From: Lactiplantibacillus daowaiensis
Lineage (GTDB): Bacteria > Bacillota > Bacilli > Lactobacillales > Lactobacillaceae
Assembly: GCF_005405085.1 (NCBI RefSeq)
Contig: NZ_BJDJ01000007.1
Span: forward strand, 1 to 64,000
Length of the DNA: 64,000 nt
Direction of reading: 5' to 3'
Part shown: one piece after another, positions 35,718-44,353 of the stretch
Layout: each line of letters opens with the position of its first letter
Position numbering within the stretch: position 1 is the first letter of the stretch
The notes under the pieces: model-generated
Databases searched by the model: none
Seen by the model: only the letters and a program-made list of their open reading frames with translations
What the model was told of the DNA's origin: nothing
Translations under genes and position numbers: made by a program

Positions 35718-37157
35718 ATGAATTTCGGCTTGAGTATTTTATCTTTAGCCCGCTTTCAATTTGCGATGACGACGGTCTTTCATTTCTTCTTCGTGCCATT
35801 ATCAATCGGGTTAGCGTTGATCGTTGCGATTATGGAAACAATTTATGTTGTCAAAAAAGATCAACTATATAAGCATATGGCACAATTTTGGGGCCGGATC
35901 TTCTTACTTAGTTTTGCAGTGGGGGTCGTGACTGGGATTATTCAAGAATTCCAATTCGGCATGAATTGGTCGGATTATTCACGGTTTATGGGTGACATTT
36001 TTGGAGCGCCGCTAGCAATTGAAGCGTTGGTTGCGTTCTTTATGGAATCCACATTTATTGGATTATGGATGTTTGGCTGGGACCGGTTTAGTGCTGGCAT
36101 TCACTGTGCATTCATTTGGTTGACCTCAATTGGGACCATGATTTCTGCGATGTGGATTTTAGCCGCAAACAGTTTCATGCAAAATCCAGTTGGGTTTATG
36201 ATCAACGCTAAGACTGGGCGCGCGCAAATGACCAGTTTTGGCGCGGTCGTTAAGAATCCACAGTTATGGTACGAATTACCACATGTCTTGTTCGGGGCGT
36301 TTGTGACCGGCTCGTTTGTGGTTGCTGGGATGGCGGCCTTTGCGTTGCTTAAGAAACGCAATGTTGACTTTTTCCGTAAATCCATCAAAGTCAGCTTGAT
36401 CGTGGGCTTGATTGCCACGATCGGTGTCGTTGGCATGGGGGACTTACAGACGCGTTATATCATTAAAGAACAACCAATGAAGTTTGCGGCGACTGAAGGG
36501 CTATACAAAGACTCAGGGTCACCGGCGGCTTGGTCGATTTTGGAAAGCCAAAACACCAAGCAACACAAATCTAATTGGTCAATTGATGTGCCATACGTTT
36601 TGGATATTTTGAGTTATCACAAATTATCTGGGAACGTTAAGGGTCAAAATAAGTTGAACAAGGAACTACATGCGAAGTACGACAAGAAGTTTGGGAAAGA
36701 TATGAATTACTATGTCCCAGGTAAGACGTTGTACTGGAGCTTCCGGGTCATGGCGATTTCAGGTGGGTTATTTGCCTTGATTGCCATTATTGGGCTGTTC
36801 TTTAACCGTGCTGGCTCTGACCTGATCATGCGGCAACGGTGGTTCTTATGGGTTCTTGCGATTTGTACGTTCTTACCATTTGCGGCCAATACGGCGGGCT
36901 GGTTCATTACGGAATTAGGTCGTTACCCATGGGTCGTTTACGGGTTATTAACGATTGCTGATGCGGTGTCACCGAATGTTAGTGTTGCCTCGTTATTGAC
37001 TTCAAATATCGTGTACTTCTGCTTGTTCAGTGGTTTAGGCATCGTCATGATCGTCTTATCACGGCGGACCTTACGCCAAGGCCCCGATGACTTATTGAAA
37101 GCCACCGACGATGCACCATATGACCCATATGGTAAGGGGGCGTTCAGTCATGAGTAA
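35718..37157 (+). CDS. cydA: Cytochrome bd quinol oxidase subunit I
   Basis: Heme-bearing subunit of the terminal oxidase that reduces oxygen to water with menaquinol. 479 residues, nine membrane segments expected. Likely heme residues: His22 (FHFFFVPLSIG), His189 (ELPHVLFG), Glu102 and Glu110 (the acidic pair near the oxygen-reducing hemes), and a Met further on. The GRYPW motif near residue 408 is the family GRQPW variant. The Q-loop is short, as in other Firmicutes. Lactobacilli need exogenous heme and often quinone for activity. AAAGGAGGG precedes the ATG. Confidence 0.95.
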   Translation: MNFGLSILSLARFQFAMTTVFHFFFVPLSIGLALIVAIMETIYVVKKDQLYKHMAQFWGRIFLLSFAVGVVTGIIQEFQFGMNWSDYSRFMGDIFGAPLAIEALVAFFMESTFIGLWMFGWDRFSAGIHCAFIWLTSIGTMISAMWILAANSFMQNPVGFMINAKTGRAQMTSFGAVVKNPQLWYELPHVLFGAFVTGSFVVAGMAAFALLKKRNVDFFRKSIKVSLIVGLIATIGVVGMGDLQTRYIIKEQPMKFAATEGLYKDSGSPAAWSILESQNTKQHKSNWSIDVPYVLDILSYHKLSGNVKGQNKLNKELHAKYDKKFGKDMNYYVPGKTLYWSFRVMAISGGLFALIAIIGLFFNRAGSDLIMRQRWFLWVLAICTFLPFAANTAGWFITELGRYPWVVYGLLTIADAVSPNVSVASLLTSNIVYFCLFSGLGIVMIVLSRRTLRQGPDDLLKATDDAPYDPYGKGAFSHE

Positions 37158-38145
37158 CTTACAATTCTTATGGTTTATTTTAGTTGGGGTCTTATTTAGT
37201 GGTTTCTTCTTCCTTGAAGGGTTTGACTTTGGGGTCGGGATGTCAATCAAGAGCTTAGCCCAAAACCGTGCCGAACGGGATGTGGTTATTCATACGATTG
37301 GTCCGCATTGGGATGCCAATGAAGTTTGGTTGATTACAGCTGGTGGCGCGATGTTTGCGTCATTTCCAATGTGGTATGCATCCTTGTTTTCAGGCTTCTA
37401 TTTGATTTTGCTGTTGATTTTGGTCGCTTTGATTATGCGGGGCGTTTCCTTTGAATTTCGGAGCCGGATGGAAACGGATGCCGGTCGCAATTTCTGGGAA
37501 TGGGCGGCTGCATTAGGCAGTTTCTTTGCGGCCTTCCTATTTGGGATGATGTTTACCGCGTTGGTTAAAGGGATGCCGATCAATGCGCATGGTGATATGA
37601 CCGCACACTTTACCGACTATGTTAACTTGTTTTCAATCGTCGGCGGGGTCGCCGTTAGCTTACTATGCTACTTACATGGGTTGAACTTTATTCGGCTAAA
37701 GACGACGGGGACGTTGCGTGAACGCGCTTTGAAGTGGGCGAAACCATTGTATTGGGTTTTGTTTGCTGGTGAAGTTGTCTTTGCCATCCTATTGTTCTTT
37801 AACACCGATTTCTTCACGAAGAAGCCAGTTTCGACGTTGATTTTAGTCGTGGCCTTAGTGGTATTAACGGTGTTGGCAACCTGGGGTGTTTATGGCAATC
37901 ATGAATGGTTATCCTTTGTCAGCAGCGGGTTATCATTGATCGATGTGGTGGTCTTGTTATTCAACGGCCTATTCCCACGGGTAATGGTCGCTAACAACGC
38001 TGCTAACAGTATCTTGATCAAGGATGCGTCCAACTCGCCATATACGCTACATTTGATGACGGTCATCTCATTGTCGGTCTTGCCGATTATGTTGATTTAC
38101 TTCATTTGGAGTTATTGGGTCTTTTATAAACGGCTCGCTAGTTAA
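37150..38145 (+). CDS. cydB: Cytochrome bd quinol oxidase subunit II
   Basis: Second membrane subunit of the bd oxidase, 331 residues. N terminus FLEGFDFGVGM and GPHWDANEVWLITAGGAMFASFP are diagnostic. ATG at 37150 lies inside the end of cydA (8-nt overlap) with AAGGGGGCG upstream; an earlier in-frame ATG lacks a ribosome site. The cydCD genes follow after a 272-nt structured gap. Confidence 0.95.
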   Translation: MSNLQFLWFILVGVLFSGFFFLEGFDFGVGMSIKSLAQNRAERDVVIHTIGPHWDANEVWLITAGGAMFASFPMWYASLFSGFYLILLLILVALIMRGVSFEFRSRMETDAGRNFWEWAAALGSFFAAFLFGMMFTALVKGMPINAHGDMTAHFTDYVNLFSIVGGVAVSLLCYLHGLNFIRLKTTGTLRERALKWAKPLYWVLFAGEVVFAILLFFNTDFFTKKPVSTLILVVALVVLTVLATWGVYGNHEWLSFVSSGLSLIDVVVLLFNGLFPRVMVANNAANSILIKDASNSPYTLHLMTVISLSVLPIMLIYFIWSYWVFYKRLAS

Positions 38146-38300
38146 GAGTGTGAAGGCGGGCGGGAGTTTCTGAGCATTAGCCTAGCTAGTCAATTAGTCG
38201 GTGATTTTCCGACTGGTTGGCTAGCGTAGCTAAGCGGAGGAAACTGCCCGACTGAACACGTTTCGGCTCGCAAGCAAAAGCGCCAAACTCAAATGTGTTT
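38146..38300 (+). repeat. Large imperfect palindrome after cydB
   Basis: A long stem, about 38168-38200 with 38208-38242, centred on AGTCGG-TGATTTT-CCGACT. Many of its mismatches are T opposite G, which pair as U-G in the plus-strand RNA. A second hairpin joins AACACGTTT with AAATGTGTT further right. Short GGCGG / CCGCC may close the whole. It resembles the cloverleaf repeats in size and style but not clearly in sequence. Confidence 0.6.
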
Positions 38301-38352
38301 CCGCCATACTAAGATTAGTTAACGTGGTACAATTTAGTTGAATAGCACGAAT

Positions 38353-38389
38353 AGGGTCGTGACTTGGCCAGGTGCCAGGTCGCGGCCCT
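38353..38389 (+). terminator. Leader hairpin before cydC, possible attenuator
   Basis: AGGGTCGTGACTTGGC pairs with GCCAGGTCGCGGCCCT over 16 positions including three G-U, loop CAGGT. The following TTTGTGATTTT is only moderately T-rich, and the cydC start is 29 nt away. It may be an attenuator or a weak terminator. Confidence 0.5.
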
Positions 38390-38417
38390 TTGTGATTTTA
38401 GCGGGGAAGTGATGTGA

Positions 38418-40151
38418 ATGTTTGATCCAGCTTTATTCAAATTACCAGGAATGCGCCGATTAACCGTGATTTTAGCGCTATTAGCGGTGATTGAAGGAAT
38501 TTGTATTATTATTCAAGCCCAATTTATGTCGGTCGCAATCGTTGGTTTATGGCACTTAAAGGCATTAGGCACCGTGTTACAGCCGATGCTGATTTTTGCG
38601 ATTGCGTGGACGATGCGGCAATTACTAGTGGTAGTCAAAAATAAGTTGATGTATCCGGTTGTTGAAAAAACCACGGGTGATTTGCGGCGGCAAGTCATGC
38701 AAAAACTTTACGACTTAGGACCTAGTTATGTGGCAAAAACGGGGACCGGTAATGTGGTGACAACGGCATTAGAGGGCATTGATAAAGTTCAAACCTACCT
38801 AATGCTAGTTGTGATTAAAGTCATTGATATGATGGTGATTCCATGGGTGATCTTGATTTATATTGCCTGGTTGCGTTGGCGTGAAGCCTTGTTCTTATTA
38901 GCAATTTTTCCATTAATTATTCTATTTATGATTATCTTAGGGTATGCCGCTCAGGCTAAAGCAGATCGTCAATACGTGGGTTACCAACGGATGTCCAATC
39001 ACTTTGTAGATACGTTACGGGGGTTGCCAACGTTGAAGCAATTAGGGCTTAGCAAACGTTATGCAGAGAACGTGTATCAAGTGAGTGAAGGATACCGTAA
39101 GCAGACCCTAGCGGTGATTAAGATTGCCATGCTCTCAACGTTTGCGTTAGATTTCTTTACCACGCTATCGATTGCGGTCGTTGCCGTGTTCTTAGGATTT
39201 GGCTTGATTGATGGTTCGATTACGTTATTACCAGCACTCGTGATTTTAGTGTTATCCCCAGATTATTTCTTGCCATTGCGGACGTTTGCCAGTGATTATC
39301 ACGCCACGTTGAATGGGAAGAATGCCTTTGCAGCGGTCCAAAAAATGTTAGCGTTACCGATAGCAACTGACCGTGACCAATTAGGCGATCAACCACTTGC
39401 TTGGCAAGCGGATAGTACGCTGAGTTTGCAACAAGTTGCCTTTAGTTATGACGACGCGCAACCAGCGTTAAGTCAATTAAATATTCAAGCACATGGTTAT
39501 CAACGGATTGGGATTATTGGCGCGTCAGGGTCTGGTAAATCAACATTAATCAATCTACTCGGGGGCTTTTTGACGCCGACAGCTGGTCATGGCACGATTA
39601 AAGTGAATGGCCAAACCGTGACACATTTAAACCAAACGGCTTGGCAACAAAGTTTCTTTTATATTCCACAAAATCCGTATTTGTTCCATGCCACGTTAGC
39701 GGAGAATATCGCGTTTTACCAACCGGATGCAGGGCTCAGTGCGATTGGCGCTGCGGCGGATAAGGCTGGGCTCACGGCTTGGATCAAAACGTTACCAGAT
39801 GGATTGAATACGGCAATTGGGGAAGGTTCCCGTGGTGTCAGTGGTGGTCAAGCACAACGGATTGCGTTAGCGCGGGCTTTTCTAGATAAGTCACGTAAAA
39901 TCTTGTTATTTGATGAACCAACGGCGCATTTGGATATTGAAACAGAAGCAGCCCTTAAACAAACGATTTTACCAGTGCTTGATGATCACTTGGTCTTCTT
40001 TGCGACGCACCGGTTGCATTGGATCAATCAGATGGATTATGTCTTAGTGGTCGACCATGGTCAAATCGTCGAACAAGGGACGCCAACTGAATTAACGGCC
40101 CATGACGGGGCATATGTCCAGTTGCGTAATGAAATGGGTGGTGGCAAATAA
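38418..40151 (+). CDS. cydC: ABC exporter for cytochrome bd assembly, CydC
   Basis: Half of the heterodimeric exporter needed for cytochrome bd assembly (transport of heme or thiols such as glutathione/cysteine has been reported in E. coli). 577 residues: six-helix membrane domain (about 1-310) and nucleotide-binding domain with Walker A GASGSGKST near 371, signature RGVSGGQAQR and Walker B ILLFDEPTAHLD. It ends 1 nt before the cydD start codon. By position it is the first of the pair; naming of CydC and CydD is swapped between species. Confidence 0.92.
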   Translation: MFDPALFKLPGMRRLTVILALLAVIEGICIIIQAQFMSVAIVGLWHLKALGTVLQPMLIFAIAWTMRQLLVVVKNKLMYPVVEKTTGDLRRQVMQKLYDLGPSYVAKTGTGNVVTTALEGIDKVQTYLMLVVIKVIDMMVIPWVILIYIAWLRWREALFLLAIFPLIILFMIILGYAAQAKADRQYVGYQRMSNHFVDTLRGLPTLKQLGLSKRYAENVYQVSEGYRKQTLAVIKIAMLSTFALDFFTTLSIAVVAVFLGFGLIDGSITLLPALVILVLSPDYFLPLRTFASDYHATLNGKNAFAAVQKMLALPIATDRDQLGDQPLAWQADSTLSLQQVAFSYDDAQPALSQLNIQAHGYQRIGIIGASGSGKSTLINLLGGFLTPTAGHGTIKVNGQTVTHLNQTAWQQSFFYIPQNPYLFHATLAENIAFYQPDAGLSAIGAAADKAGLTAWIKTLPDGLNTAIGEGSRGVSGGQAQRIALARAFLDKSRKILLFDEPTAHLDIETEAALKQTILPVLDDHLVFFATHRLHWINQMDYVLVVDHGQIVEQGTPTELTAHDGAYVQLRNEMGGGK

Positions 40152-40152
40152 G

Positions 40153-41895
40153 ATGAAAGACTTTTTTGCAACGTTTAAACACGATACTTGGGTGATGCCT
40201 TATCTACGGAAGTATAAAAAATTATTGGCTTTGACGCTATTTCTAGGGCTGATGACCTTTTTCTGTGGATCGGCCTTGATGTTTAACTCTGGCTATTTGA
40301 TCAGTAAAGCGGCGCGGCATCCTTATAATATTTTGATGATTTATGTGCCAATCGTTTTGACCCGGGCCTTTGGGATTGGTCGGCCGGCTTTTCGTTATGC
40401 GGAACGGATCACGAGTCATAATTGGGTATTACGAATTGTCTCTGATTTTCGGAAGAAATTGTATCAAGCCGTGGAAAAACAAGCCGTGGCGATTCGACAA
40501 AACTTTCAAACGGGTGATGTGTTGAGCTTGTTAGCGGATGACATCGACCATATTGAAAATCTCTATTTGCGAACGGTATTCCCGACGGTGATTGCCCTCA
40601 TGATGTACGTCTTAATCGTGATTGCGCTCGGTTATTTCAGCTGGTGGTTTGGGTTACTCATGCTCTTATTACTAGGGTTAATTGTGATCGTGATGCCACT
40701 GTTGTCGGTCTTAGTTAATGGTGCGCGCGAAACGCAAAGTCGAGCGATTCAACAGACGTTTTATACACAGCTGACAGATGCCGTGATGGGTTTAGGCGAT
40801 TGGTTGATCTCGGGTCGCCGGGCGGACTTTAATGCCCGTCAAGCGGCACCAATTGATGAAATTGCGCAATTGCGGCGGGCGGACCATCAATTTCAGTGGT
40901 GGCGTGACTTTACGATCCAATTGATTTTTGGCGTGATCTGTCTTGCCTTGATGGTTTGGAGTAGTTTTTATTGGACCAGTAATCGGGATAGTGCGAACTG
41001 GATCGCCGCATTTGTCTTGTCAGTCTTTCCGTTAGTCGATGCCTTTCAATCGGTGAGTCAAGGGGTCAGTGAATGGCCAAGCTATCAACGGTCGATCGTC
41101 CGGGTCAATGACTTGGATACGGCGCCGGTTGATGACCACGATCAAACGATTTTAACGGAACCCTTCAGCGTGTTGCGGGTTGGCCAGATCGATTTTAGGT
41201 ATCCAGCGGGCCAACGGCAAATCTTTAATCAATTGAGTTTGACGTTAAAAGCCGGTGAAAAATTGGCCTTACTTGGGCCTTCAGGGACCGGGAAAAGTAC
41301 GTTGCTCAAATTAATTTTAGGTGATTTGCAACCAGATGCCGGGACGATTCAGTTAAACGATGTGCCAATCGCACATCTGCAAAATGAACGTGCCCAACTC
41401 TTCGGGGTGTTAGATCAGCAGCCCTATTTGTTTAATACCACGATTATGAATAACGTGCGCATGGGGAATCTACAAGCGACTGATGACCAAGTTAAGGCGG
41501 CGTTAGAGGCGGTCGAACTAGCACCAATGATTGACGCGTTACCAGATGGTTATGACACGATGGTGGCAGAAGGCGGGGCGCGTTTTTCCGGTGGTGAACG
41601 CCAACGGTTAGCGTTAGCACGCATTTTATTACAAGACGCGCCGATTATTATTTTGGATGAACCGACTGTTAGCTTGGATCCGATTACCGAAGCCCATTTG
41701 TTGGCAACCGTATTTCGGGTCTTGCATGATAAAACGATTCTTTGGGTCACGCATCATTTGGCTGGGATCAACTATGTTGATCAAGTACGGTTCTTAGAAG
41801 ATGGTCAGTTTGATATGGCGGGGACGCCGCAAGAATTGTATGCGACCGCACCACGTTTCAAACGACTGTATGATTTAGACCAAGGTCGCGATTAA
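40153..41895 (+). CDS. cydD: ABC exporter for cytochrome bd assembly, CydD
   Basis: Partner half-transporter, 580 residues. Membrane domain about 1-330, nucleotide-binding domain with Walker A GPSGTGKST near 378, signature ARFSGGERQR and Walker B IIILDEPTVSLD. ATG at 40153 follows GGTGGCAAATAAG just after the cydC stop; the frame is open further upstream inside cydC. Completes the cydABCD set. A cloverleaf repeat follows. Confidence 0.92.
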   Translation: MKDFFATFKHDTWVMPYLRKYKKLLALTLFLGLMTFFCGSALMFNSGYLISKAARHPYNILMIYVPIVLTRAFGIGRPAFRYAERITSHNWVLRIVSDFRKKLYQAVEKQAVAIRQNFQTGDVLSLLADDIDHIENLYLRTVFPTVIALMMYVLIVIALGYFSWWFGLLMLLLLGLIVIVMPLLSVLVNGARETQSRAIQQTFYTQLTDAVMGLGDWLISGRRADFNARQAAPIDEIAQLRRADHQFQWWRDFTIQLIFGVICLALMVWSSFYWTSNRDSANWIAAFVLSVFPLVDAFQSVSQGVSEWPSYQRSIVRVNDLDTAPVDDHDQTILTEPFSVLRVGQIDFRYPAGQRQIFNQLSLTLKAGEKLALLGPSGTGKSTLLKLILGDLQPDAGTIQLNDVPIAHLQNERAQLFGVLDQQPYLFNTTIMNNVRMGNLQATDDQVKAALEAVELAPMIDALPDGYDTMVAEGGARFSGGERQRLALARILLQDAPIIILDEPTVSLDPITEAHLLATVFRVLHDKTILWVTHHLAGINYVDQVRFLEDGQFDMAGTPQELYATAPRFKRLYDLDQGRD

Positions 41896-41937
41896 TGCAA
41901 AGAAAGCGTCTGGAACAAAGCTTTTAGATACTGATTA

Positions 41938-42130
41938 GTTGTCGCTTCCGGTCAGCAGCAATGCCAGTCGCAGTGGCGACCGGTTCGAGCCAAACAGCGG
42001 TCTCAAACCTCACTTTGAAGCTTGGCCCAACCCGCGAATCTTCAAAGATGTCGGTGGTGTAAATGTCGGAACATCACCGGCATTTACACCACTTACACGG
42101 CGACTGCCATTACTACTGACCTCCAGCTAA
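41938..42130 (+). repeat. Cloverleaf palindromic repeat, copy B
   Basis: Same layout and orientation as copy A. Outer stem 41950-41971 with about 42101-42122. Hairpins: GGTTCGAG / CTCAAACC, CTTTGAAG / CTTCAAAG (42014-42047) and GTGGTGTAAATG / CATTTACACCAC (42054-42092, 12 bp perfect). Compared with A, the fourth pair of hairpin 1 changes from G-C to T-A, and hairpin 3 changes on both arms, keeping pairing. Flanks GTTGTCGCTTCCGGTCAG and CAGCTAA are shared with A. The 63-codon frame across it is not a gene. Confidence 0.85.
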
Positions 42131-42156
42131 ATGATGATTATCATTCAGACACAATA

Positions 42157-42194
42157 AAGGCCTCACCACTAGCATAGAATAGTGGTGAGGCCTT
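42157..42194. terminator. Bidirectional stem-loop between cydD and the prenyl synthase
   Basis: AAGGCCTCACCACTA / TAGTGGTGAGGCCTT, 15-bp perfect stem between convergent genes. The T-run is weak on both sides. Confidence 0.7.
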
Positions 42195-42289
42195 AGTTGT
42201 ACTGTTCAAATCATAAGTGTCATTAAGCACTGACATCTCGGTACACGAAACACTTTAACTTGCTGGAGGACAACATTCGAAGGGTTTTG

Positions 42290-43267
42290 CTAATGATTGC
42301 GAATCAAGAGTTGCGTGACCAGCTGGCGTAAGGTTTGTTGGGTGGGCCCTGCTGGTAATTGATTGATTAAGCTTAATGCTTGTTGCGTGTAGTCGGTGGC
42401 GAGTTGTTGGGCTTTGGTGACACCGCCTAACGCCACGACTTGATCGCGGATCGCTAACAATTCAGTTTCAGTAATGGTCTGACCAGGCATCGGTAATTGT
42501 TTAGCTAAGGTCGGGTCAACTTGGAGGGCGAAAATCAACGGTAACGAATAGACGCCTTCGCGTAAGTCACTTAAGACGGGTTTGTGGGTCAATTGTTCGT
42601 CACCAGTGTAATCGAGAATGTCATCTAACATCTGGTAGGCAACACCTAGTTTGAGACCAATCTGTTGAGCCAAATCGATCACGGTCTGTGGCGCATGGGC
42701 GAGTTGGGCGCCTTGTTGGCAACTTAAACTAAAGAGACGCGCTGTTTTACCAGCGGCGACTTTTAAGTAATCTGATAGCGTCGTTTGGGGGTGAAAGTTA
42801 TGGGCCATTTGGTCAAGTTCACCTTGCAAGATAGCCCGCATAGCGGCAACGTTACGGGTGATATCGGCGGTTGTCCGGGCCGAAGCGACCACTAAGTCAA
42901 AGTAGCAAGTAAAGAGCAAGTCGCCGGCATAAATCGCATTACGTTGACCATAATCTTGATGAATCGTTGTGACATGTCGGCGTTCAGGACTCTCGTCGAT
43001 GACATCATCATGGATCAAAGTAGCGACATGTAAGAGTTCCATCGCCGCGGCACCGGCTTGTAACCGATCCGCAGCGGGATCATCGCCAAATTGACTGAAT
43101 AAGTAAAAGAAACCCGGCCGCAAGAATTTACCCCCAGCTTTTAATAGTTGGTGGACGCGGGCATTGATCGCCACGTTGTCAATATGAACGTGTGCTAATA
43201 AGTAAGGCTTTAAGGCCTGTAGTTGTGTTTGTACTTGTGAATCTGGCTGCCAAATTGTTTGAATCAT
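42290..43267 (-). CDS. hepT: Polyprenyl diphosphate synthase (heptaprenyl-type)
   Basis: Elongates isoprenoid diphosphates to make the side chain of menaquinone. 325 residues with both Asp-rich motifs: LIHDDVIDES near 87 and LDDILDY near 217. It is divergent from menA, which uses the product. The chain length (hepta/octa/nonaprenyl) cannot be decided from sequence alone, and the symbol is given by role. ATG is preceded by GGTGACGGTG on the minus strand, a modest ribosome site. Confidence 0.88.
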   Translation of the reverse strand: MIQTIWQPDSQVQTQLQALKPYLLAHVHIDNVAINARVHQLLKAGGKFLRPGFFYLFSQFGDDPAADRLQAGAAAMELLHVATLIHDDVIDESPERRHVTTIHQDYGQRNAIYAGDLLFTCYFDLVVASARTTADITRNVAAMRAILQGELDQMAHNFHPQTTLSDYLKVAAGKTARLFSLSCQQGAQLAHAPQTVIDLAQQIGLKLGVAYQMLDDILDYTGDEQLTHKPVLSDLREGVYSLPLIFALQVDPTLAKQLPMPGQTITETELLAIRDQVVALGGVTKAQQLATDYTQQALSLINQLPAGPTQQTLRQLVTQLLIRNH

Positions 43268-43394
43268 TCACCGTCACCCCATCAACACGTCAATATCACC
43301 CGAATACTTGCAGTGACGTGCATTCTAAAATACAATCTATTTTAAAGGTACAAATAACTATCAAGGATGTCAATCAAAAAGGGGGCGTCATTGC

Positions 43395-44306
43395 GTGAAA
43401 CCAAAAGTTTTTTTGGAGTTCGTCGAGATCAAGTCGTTGATTGCCAGCGTCTTGCCGTTCGTACTCGGTAGTTTGTACGCAATTTATAATTATCATCAAG
43501 TGCATTTGGGGTATTTGCTCTTATTTTTCATTGCGTCATCATTATTTCACATGGCGACAAATGCTAATGATAACTATCAGGATTTTCTACACGCGCCGCG
43601 CGATGCTGATAATCAAGAATTTTTAGAAGAAACCAATGTGGTTGGGGTCAATCAGATTTCAATTGGTCAAGCACGAACGATTACGTTTAGCTTGGCGGGG
43701 GTATCGTTGATTTTAGGCCTATGGTTAGTGACCAAGACAGGCTTACCATTACTGTGGATGGGGATATATTCTTATGCAGTCGGTTATTTTTATGCCGGTG
43801 GTCCTAAGCCGATTTCGTCGGGGCCGTTTGGTGAGTTCTTTTCCGGTTTTACGATGGGCTTCATGATTTTCTGGATTTCGGTGTTTATCAATACTTATGA
43901 CGTCGCAACGATCACGTGGCAATCCACAGGACAAGTATTGGTGGCTGCGGGCTTGGCTATTTTTGCGATTGCCAATATTATGTTGGCGAATAACATTTGT
44001 GACATGGATGAAGACATTGCGCTTGGCCGGCACACGATTTTGTATTATTTAGGTAAACCAGTGATGCTACAAGTCTTTGCTTGGAGTTATGTCGCGGGTT
44101 ATTTATGTTTAATTGGGGCCGTGGTGATCGGGGTGTTACCACCATTAAGTTTATTAACGTTATTGAGTGCCATTCCAGTTTATCGAAATACGCGCCAATT
44201 TTTACAAAAACAAGTTAAACGCGAGACGTTCATTTTAGCCATTAAAAATGCGACGATAATTTGTTTATCCTTTGCTGTTTTTATGGGGCTGGGATTATTG
44301 TTCTAA
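43395..44306 (+). CDS. menA: 1,4-dihydroxy-2-naphthoate polyprenyltransferase
   Basis: Membrane UbiA-family prenyltransferase joining the isoprenoid chain to dihydroxynaphthoate. 303 residues, about eight or nine segments. Two Asp motifs: NANDNYQDFLHAPRDADN near 54-71 and NNICDMDEDIALGR near 198. GTG at 43395 with GGGGGCG upstream. No ring-synthesis genes (menFDHCEB) are in the window; lactobacilli of this group usually take up the naphthoate precursor, so hepT plus menA and cydABCD form a respiration kit that depends on supplied heme and quinone precursor. Confidence 0.92.
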   Translation: MKPKVFLEFVEIKSLIASVLPFVLGSLYAIYNYHQVHLGYLLLFFIASSLFHMATNANDNYQDFLHAPRDADNQEFLEETNVVGVNQISIGQARTITFSLAGVSLILGLWLVTKTGLPLLWMGIYSYAVGYFYAGGPKPISSGPFGEFFSGFTMGFMIFWISVFINTYDVATITWQSTGQVLVAAGLAIFAIANIMLANNICDMDEDIALGRHTILYYLGKPVMLQVFAWSYVAGYLCLIGAVVIGVLPPLSLLTLLSAIPVYRNTRQFLQKQVKRETFILAIKNATIICLSFAVFMGLGLLF

Positions 44307-44308
44307 TC

Positions 44309-44345
44309 AAAAAAAGTCGCATCCACATGGGTGCGACTTTTTTTA
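44309..44345. terminator. Bidirectional terminator after menA
   Basis: AAAAAGTCGCATCC / GGGTGCGACTTTTT around ACAT, between convergent genes. Confidence 0.9.
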
Positions 44346-44353
44346 TGGGATGA

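Noticed and set aside
38353-38389. ZTP (pfl) riboswitch suggested by GGGTCGTGAC
   Set aside because: The bases are fully used in one simple hairpin, no second domain is present, and the downstream genes (cydCD) do not fit folate/purine control.
41939-42130. 63-codon frame in copy B
   Set aside because: It lies wholly inside the cloverleaf repeat; copies A and D do not preserve it as a protein.
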